From: DTKD01 sp050948905
GTDB lineage: Bacteria; Armatimonadota; UBA5829
Direction of reading: 5' to 3'
Length of the DNA stretch: 64,000 nucleotides
Assembly (NCBI GenBank): GCA_050948905.1
Contig: JBMNES010000001.1
Span: 558,001 to 622,000 of the forward strand
Each line of letters begins with the position of its first letter. The first letter of the stretch is position 1. The translations under genes and the position numbers were made by a program. Positions 59,458-64,000 of the stretch are shown here, in pieces. Below the pieces are notes generated by a model. It ran no database searches. It was not told where the DNA came from and saw only the letters and a program-made list of their open reading frames with translations.

Positions 59458-59847
59458 ATGCAATACTACCCGGATTTTGCGGAAGACGAGGATGAGCAGA
59501 TCGGCCTGGTGAGGCTGAGCTGTGTAACATATCAACTTGCTGAAGGACAGCCCGACGCGATGGGTTGGCAGGTTGCCGATATGGAAGGGGTGATTTTTGG
59601 TATCGTCTCCGATATGCTGGCCGACGCCGGCAGCGGACAGATCGTATTTGTGGCCATTGAAGATACTCAATCACATAAAGTCTCCCTAGTGCCAGTGGAA
59701 GGGATGTATCTGGATATCGCTCACTCCCTCGTGGTAGTTCCTGCGATGGAATCAGACGTCCGAAACAGCCCTGAGTTCAGCGAACAAGTAGTGGATGTGA
59801 TGCCATTTGTCGACTACTGGCTGGGCTTGGCGAGAGCGCGTTCCTGA
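59458..59847 (+). CDS. PRC-barrel domain protein
   Basis: A 129-residue acidic protein with a PRC-barrel-like core: MGWQVADMEGVIFGIVSDML, SGQIVFVAIEDTQSHKVSLV and VPVEGMYLDIAHSLVVVPA. PRC-barrel proteins bind other proteins or RNA in ribosome maturation, photosynthetic reaction centres and stress responses. The partner here is unknown. The ATG at 59458 is seven bases after GCGAGG, better than the ATG at 59452 that is nearly adjacent to it. No signal peptide. Confidence 0.75.
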   Translation: MQYYPDFAEDEDEQIGLVRLSCVTYQLAEGQPDAMGWQVADMEGVIFGIVSDMLADAGSGQIVFVAIEDTQSHKVSLVPVEGMYLDIAHSLVVVPAMESDVRNSPEFSEQVVDVMPFVDYWLGLARARS

Positions 59848-59951
59848 TTTGATCGAAATATGGGGCGGTCGGCTCGCCGCCCCTGTCTTGTTTTTGCCCC
59901 CGAACCGCCGGGTAAATGCTTTAATAAAGCACGGACGGAGTGATTGTCACA

Positions 59952-62414
59952 ATGGACGAGATCAAGGCTCTTTCTCACGATCAACTCAGCCACAACTGCG
60001 ATCCCGACAGCCTGGGGTTTGAAACCACAGCCGAGGTCGCCAAGCTCAGCGGGACCCTCGGTCAGGAGCGAGCGGTAAGCTCACTGGAGTTCGGCCTTGG
60101 GGTGGAGACTAAGGGCTTCAACATCTATATATCGGGCCAGCCCGGCACCGGCAGGAGCACGAGTGCGCTTGCTCAAACTACAGATAAGGCCATCTCCGAG
60201 CCTACGCCGGATGATTGGTGTTATGTATACAACTTCCAGGACCCCTACCGGCCAAAGGCCATTCGACTCTCGTCAGGCAAAGGGCCGGAGTTTGCCAAGG
60301 ATATGGAAGAGTTCGTCAAAGTGGCTCGAATGGAGATACCCAGGGCATTTGAAAGCGACAATTATGAGAAGAGAAAATCTGAGGTATTAGATTCGTTCAG
60401 CCGCAGACGTGACGATATGTTAGGAGAACTGCAGAAACAGGCTACTGAGCTAGGGTTTTCGATAGAGGCGACACCGGTTGGAATAGCCTCCGTACCGCTG
60501 ACACGCGAGGGACGGCCGTATACCCGTGAGGAGTATGAGTCTCTGCCTGACGATGTCAAACAGGATATCAAACAGAAAGGGTCGCGGCTGCAGGACTATA
60601 TCAACCAGTTCGTCTCCCGCTCCCGCGCTTTAGAAAAAGAGGCGCAGGAGAGACTCAGAGAACTCGACACGGAGATTGCGATGTTTGCGGTTGGTCATCT
60701 CCTTGAGGATCTGCGCGCTAAGTATACACGCTGTGAAGGATTTGGCAACTGCGGGGACATTTTGGACTACCTGGATTGCGTGGAAAAGGACATAGTAGAA
60801 AGACTCGACGATTTCAGAGCGCCGGATAAACGCCAGCAGGGGATTCCACCGGTGCCTGCGGAGATGGCCGAGCCCGCGTTTGATCAGTATCAAGTCAACG
60901 TCTTTGTCACTCACGAGAACCACAACGGCGCGCCCGTGGTCAGCGAAAACAACCCGACATATCAGAACCTGCTCGGCAAAATAGACTACAAGGCGCGACT
61001 GGGATTTATGTTCACAGATCATAACATGCTGAAGGCCGGGGCCATACATAAAGCTAACGGGGGTTATTTGATCGTGCAGGCTCTGGATGTGCTGATTAAC
61101 CCTTTCTCGTGGGATGGGTTAAAACGAGTGCTGCGAGCAGGCGAGGCGGCTCCGGAGAATCTGGTCGATCAATACGGTCTGGTGTCGATTGCCACTCTCA
61201 AGCCCCAGCCAATTCCGCTGGATGTTAAAGTAGTGCTGATCGGAAACCCGTATCTGTACTACCTTTTATATTATCTGGATGAGGATTTCCGGAAGCTGTT
61301 TCGGGTGCGGGCCGACTTCGATATCGAGATGAGCCGGGATGAAAAGCACATGGCAGAGTATGCCGCCTTTATCTCATTGAAGTGCGCTGAACGCGGACTG
61401 AAACCATTTACAAAGGAAGCAGTGGCGCGAGTGATTGATTTCGGTTCACGCATGATTGAGGACAAGCATAAACTGTCCGCGAGGTTTATGGAAATATCGG
61501 ATCTTATAAGCGAATCGGTCTATTGGGCGGGGCGTGCTGAAAGGGATATCGTGCAGCGTGAGGATGTTGAGCAGGCTCTCGAGCATAAAGAGTATCGCTC
61601 GCGGATGATCGAGGATAAAATCCAGGCCCTTATTGAAGAGGGCACGATTATGATCGATGTGGACGGGGCTGTGGTTGGGCAGGCTAACGCGCTGTCGGTT
61701 TATAGTATCGGCGGGCGGGAGTTCGGTCGGCCGTCCCGTGTGACTGCGAGGGTGGCCGCCGGGAGAAGCAGGCTGCTGGATATTCAACGGGAAAGCGAGA
61801 TGGGGGGCCGCATCCATAGCAAAGGGGTTATGATCCTTTCGGGATATCTCGAAGGCAAATATGCCGCTGAGAAGCCGATCTCCATGTTCGCGACCTTGGC
61901 CTTTGAACAGCTTTATGAGGAAATAGAGGGGGACTCTGCCTCCAGTACAGAGCTATATATCTTGTTATCTGCACTCTCCGGGCTTCCCATCAAACAGAAC
62001 ATAGCGATAACCGGGTCGGTGAACCAGTTCGGTCAGATTCAGCCTATTGGAGGGGTGAACGCGAAAATAGAAGGTTTTTATGAGGTCTGCAAGGCGAAAG
62101 GGCTGAACGGCACACAGGGCGTTATGATCCCATCCACAAACGTGCGACACCTGATGCTAAAACCGGAGGTAGTGGAAGCTGTGCGGGATGGTAAGTTCCA
62201 CGTATGGGCAATCGATCATGTGGATCAGGGCATCGAACTGCTGACTGGTGTTGCGGCCGGCGAACAGCAGGCGGATGGCTTCTACCCGGACGGCACTGTG
62301 CATTATCTGGTGAACCGAAGGTTGCGCGCGCTTACCGAATCCGTGCGGCAATACGGCGTACCGGCGTCTGCCGAAACTAGAGCAGAGGACAGGGAGCCTG
62401 CCGCTAAGATATGA
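59952..62414 (+). CDS. Lon-family ATP-dependent protease (AAA_32 / LonC-like)
   Basis: An 820-residue protease. The P-loop reads SGQPGTGRSTSA, with Arg instead of Lys, as is common in this AAA_32 branch. A long coiled-coil insertion (LEKEAQERLRELDTEIAMFA) follows, then AAA motifs (LKAGAIHKANGGYLIVQALD, VVLIGNPYLYYLLYYLDEDF). The C-terminal Lon protease domain has catalytic Ser664 in DSASST and Lys705 in GGVNAKIEGF. It probably degrades damaged or regulatory proteins in the cytoplasm. The ATG at 59952 is chosen with GGAG upstream; a GTG at 59940 lies in that site. Confidence 0.9.
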   Translation: MDEIKALSHDQLSHNCDPDSLGFETTAEVAKLSGTLGQERAVSSLEFGLGVETKGFNIYISGQPGTGRSTSALAQTTDKAISEPTPDDWCYVYNFQDPYRPKAIRLSSGKGPEFAKDMEEFVKVARMEIPRAFESDNYEKRKSEVLDSFSRRRDDMLGELQKQATELGFSIEATPVGIASVPLTREGRPYTREEYESLPDDVKQDIKQKGSRLQDYINQFVSRSRALEKEAQERLRELDTEIAMFAVGHLLEDLRAKYTRCEGFGNCGDILDYLDCVEKDIVERLDDFRAPDKRQQGIPPVPAEMAEPAFDQYQVNVFVTHENHNGAPVVSENNPTYQNLLGKIDYKARLGFMFTDHNMLKAGAIHKANGGYLIVQALDVLINPFSWDGLKRVLRAGEAAPENLVDQYGLVSIATLKPQPIPLDVKVVLIGNPYLYYLLYYLDEDFRKLFRVRADFDIEMSRDEKHMAEYAAFISLKCAERGLKPFTKEAVARVIDFGSRMIEDKHKLSARFMEISDLISESVYWAGRAERDIVQREDVEQALEHKEYRSRMIEDKIQALIEEGTIMIDVDGAVVGQANALSVYSIGGREFGRPSRVTARVAAGRSRLLDIQRESEMGGRIHSKGVMILSGYLEGKYAAEKPISMFATLAFEQLYEEIEGDSASSTELYILLSALSGLPIKQNIAITGSVNQFGQIQPIGGVNAKIEGFYEVCKAKGLNGTQGVMIPSTNVRHLMLKPEVVEAVRDGKFHVWAIDHVDQGIELLTGVAAGEQQADGFYPDGTVHYLVNRRLRALTESVRQYGVPASAETRAEDREPAAKI

Positions 62415-62454
62415 TTTATGAGTTCTATCGTCGAGAATTTGATAGAATAGCTTG

Positions 62455-63384
62455 ATGATTGAACTACTTAAAAAGGCTGCTAATAATGCCGGGATTGCTG
62501 CCGTTGGAGTGGCGCCTGCGATAGACGAGGTGGTTGAGCAATATCCGTGGGCCAGGTCGGTGATCTGCGCGGCGATATCTTATCTGCCGCCTGAACATAC
62601 CGACGAGGGCGAGGAGCCTCGCGGGTTGGTGGCCAGGTTTGCGAGAAGCCTGGATTATCACGTCGTGCTGCGAGAGAAACTTGAAGTTGTCGCAGGTGCA
62701 ATAGCGCGGTATCGTCCGGATGCTCGCTTTGAGGTATGCGTCGATACTTGCCCGCTGCCGGAGCGTAAGCTGGCGGTTCTATCGGGGATCGCGTGGCCGT
62801 CCAAAAACGGCAACGTGTTTGTCGACGGCCTGGGGTCCTGGGTGGCACTTGGAGAAATCGTAACCGATCTGTCCCTGACGGGTGATGCGGAGCGGAAACA
62901 GAGCCGGTGCAGGAGTTGTAATATCTGTATCCAGGCCTGCCCGGCCGGAGCGATTGTTGAACCGGGCGTGATTGACAGAAGTAGATGTATATCAGCTCTG
63001 ACACAGGCTTCGGGGTCGATTGATTTAGAGCTTCGAGAATTGATGGGGATAAACATCTACGGCTGCGACATCTGCCAACAGGTCTGCCCGCATAATAAAG
63101 GCATCCAGCCTGTGACTCCGGAGTTCGCTAATGTAGTTTTTCCCGGCAAGTCCCCAGCTCTGCTTCCTCTTATAAGATTATCAGCGGCGGATTATAAGGC
63201 TCAGGTGGCAGCAAGTTCGATTGGATGGTTGAGACGGACTCGCATTCGCCGAAATGCCGCAATCGCCGCCGGAAATCTGCAATGCGGGGTCGCCATTGAC
63301 GCGCTTGAAGAGATGTGTAACGATGAGAGCCTCACGCTGCGCGAGGTCGCTCGGTGGGCGATAAATAAAATTGGTAAGCATTGA
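62455..63384 (+). CDS. queG: Epoxyqueuosine reductase
   Basis: A 309-residue iron-sulphur, cobalamin-dependent reductase that makes queuosine in the tRNA wobble position. Motifs: RFARSLDYHVVLREKLE, VCVDTCPLPERKLAVLSG, and two cluster motifs CRSCNICIQACPAGAI and CDICQQVCPHN. A C-terminal HEAT-like tail follows (WLRRTRIRRNAAIAAGN). The ATG at 62455 is six bases after a -10-like TAGAAT (62443-62448) and may also be leaderless, though no good -35 is visible. Other queuosine genes are not in the window; the required cobalamin fits the BtuF-like gene at 19182. Confidence 0.93.
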   Translation: MIELLKKAANNAGIAAVGVAPAIDEVVEQYPWARSVICAAISYLPPEHTDEGEEPRGLVARFARSLDYHVVLREKLEVVAGAIARYRPDARFEVCVDTCPLPERKLAVLSGIAWPSKNGNVFVDGLGSWVALGEIVTDLSLTGDAERKQSRCRSCNICIQACPAGAIVEPGVIDRSRCISALTQASGSIDLELRELMGINIYGCDICQQVCPHNKGIQPVTPEFANVVFPGKSPALLPLIRLSAADYKAQVAASSIGWLRRTRIRRNAAIAAGNLQCGVAIDALEEMCNDESLTLREVARWAINKIGKH

Positions 63385-63441
63385 TCTTCCGAAGGACGAG
63401 GCAGGCTTACGGGAGAAGGTTGTGTAGGAGGTATTGGTGTT

Positions 63442-63726
63442 ATGGTAACTGCTATAGTATTGATTCAGGGTCAGAGAGATAAGCTGCCGGAGACCGCCGA
63501 GAAGCTGGTTGCTGTACCGGGTGTGAAGGAAGTGTATTCGGTGGCTGGGGATTATGACCTGGTGGCTATTATTCGGGTTAAGCAGCACGATCAACTCGCC
63601 GACGTCGTAACAAAGAACCTGCTGAAGATGGAAGGTATTGAGCGAACGAATACGCTGATTGCTTTTAAAAGTTATTCTCGCGATGACCTTGAGCGGATGT
63701 GGGAAATTGGCCTGGAAGAGCACTGA
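63442..63726 (+). CDS. Stand-alone Lrp/AsnC ligand-binding (RAM) domain protein
   Basis: A 94-residue protein consisting only of the AsnC_trans_reg (RAM) domain: VPGVKEVYSVAGDYDLVAII, then a helix and GIERTNTLIAFKSYSRDDLE. There is no helix-turn-helix. Such proteins bind amino acids or related ligands and can mix with full-length Lrp partners. GGAGG precedes the ATG. Confidence 0.88.
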   Translation: MVTAIVLIQGQRDKLPETAEKLVAVPGVKEVYSVAGDYDLVAIIRVKQHDQLADVVTKNLLKMEGIERTNTLIAFKSYSRDDLERMWEIGLEEH

Positions 63727-63910
63727 TTTTGCTTTAGGAAGACACGCTTTGTGGGCAATATTCCGTGGATATGAGAATTGGCGAGTCATTAGTGCGTATG
63801 TCTGATGCCGAATGCTGATCCGCTGTGGCGCTGATGCTTAATATTTGTTTTTTTGGTTGCAGATTTGTGCGTGTTTGCCCGTTGGAATGGTAGACTATGT
63901 GCCGGACGGG
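63727..63910. other. Gene-free region before the last gene
   Basis: About 180 bases with no gene, repeat family or hairpin terminator I can identify. Confidence 0.35.
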
Positions 63911-63919
63911 TGCTATAAT
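63911..63919 (+). promoter_or_regulatory. Extended -10 promoter of the last gene
   Basis: TGC-TATAAT at 63911-63919 is an extended -10 element; no good -35 precedes it. The start codon at 63968 follows GAGGG. Confidence 0.5.
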
Positions 63920-63967
63920 GTCTTTGTTTATTGCTTGCAGCAAGCGAGCAATTTATGAGGGAAAAAA

Positions 63968-64000
63968 ATGGCTATAGTGGAACCGTTACCGGATTCCGTC
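63968..64000 (+). CDS. Start of an unidentified gene, cut by the window end
   Basis: ATG at 63968 with GAGGG seven bases upstream opens a frame reading MAIVEPLPDSV to the end of the window. Too short to identify. Confidence 0.5.
   Translation, partial: MAIVEPLPDSV

Noticed and set aside
59952..62414. Inactivated Lon because the P-loop has Arg in place of Lys
   Set aside because: GTGR-type P-loops are common in this AAA_32 branch of Lon-like proteases, and the Ser664/Lys705 dyad is intact, so it is not evidence of decay.
62420..62455. Fully supported leaderless promoter for queG
   Set aside because: A -10-like TAGAAT is correctly placed but no -35 box is visible at 16-18 bases, so I mention it only within the gene entry.

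Overview
The window is one stretch of a bacterial chromosome of moderate GC content. It carries about 48 protein genes, one tRNA, one insertion sequence with a readable guide RNA, one probable further structured RNA, and many intergenic repeats. Several features point to a diderm member of the Terrabacteria, and Armatimonadota or a neighbouring uncultured lineage is my best guess (inference only). There are two LptD/OstA-like outer-membrane barrels ending in phenylalanine. A SigH-type sigma factor, a PyrR attenuator and ScpA/ScpB look Firmicutes-like. Promoters are ordinary TTGAC(A/C)-N17-TATAAT, and several put the start codon only 6-9 bases after the -10 box, so some mRNAs are probably leaderless.

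Layout. 1-7.5 kb: tail of an oxidoreductase, a tatD/membrane protein/DUF4129/DUF4350 operon, manC, an orphan DNA methyltransferase and sigH. 7.7-11.8 kb: an ORP-type cluster (NifX-like protein, small Cys protein, two ferredoxin-containing MinD-like ATPases, an Mrp-NifX fusion, a PadR regulator) behind a promoter whose -10 lies inside a perfect 19-bp palindrome. 11.8-17.7 kb: lytic transglycosylase, a DUF123 gene, scpA-scpB, D,D-carboxypeptidase, rluB. 17.9-19.1 kb: an IS110 element. 19.2-26.8 kb: a BtuF-like protein, a fused E1 alpha/beta dehydrogenase, an Ig-OstA-barrel protein, uvrB. 27.1-32.5 kb: five closely packed genes (D-aminoacylase, beta-propeller, adenine methylase, small barrel, TauE permease). 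32.8-45.2 kb: ROK kinase, dinG, two unknown genes, an RNase J-like protein, a glycosidase-like protein, the second Ig-OstA-barrel protein and a long Ig-repeat protein. 46-54.1 kb: the pyrimidine operon pyrR-B-C-E-carA-carB with promoter and attenuator. 54.1-64 kb: nrfA, tRNA-Ser, a structured RNA, a six-PAS sensor kinase, a PRC-barrel protein, a Lon-type protease, queG and a stand-alone AsnC/RAM domain.

Repeats. Almost every gap above 150 bases outside operons is filled by the same dispersed families. A is a 33-bp element (AAAAAGCAGATTTCT followed by CGCTGCGCTCGAAATGAC). B is a hairpin around ATCCTGCG/CGCAGGAT. C is a hairpin GGTGGCGAT-TCGGAG-ATCGCCACC. D is a hairpin TGGCCGA-GACGGAGA-TCGGCCA followed by CACTAC. 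E is a heptamer array (CCGATAA/CCGACAA). Stems of C and D differ between copies by paired, compensating changes.

Most interesting points. (1) The IS110 element sits inside a family-A repeat. Its 5' leader folds as a bridge RNA whose target guides match that repeat and whose donor guides match the element's own ends. Joining the ends would build a TTGACA-N17-TATTAT promoter. (2) CarA of the pyr operon has lost both the glutaminase cysteine (Gly251) and the catalytic histidine (Ala335), which predicts an ammonia-dependent enzyme. (3) An unassigned structured RNA with its own promoter lies upstream of tRNA-Ser. (4) The ORP/MrpORP cluster has a clear operator and a candidate repressor.
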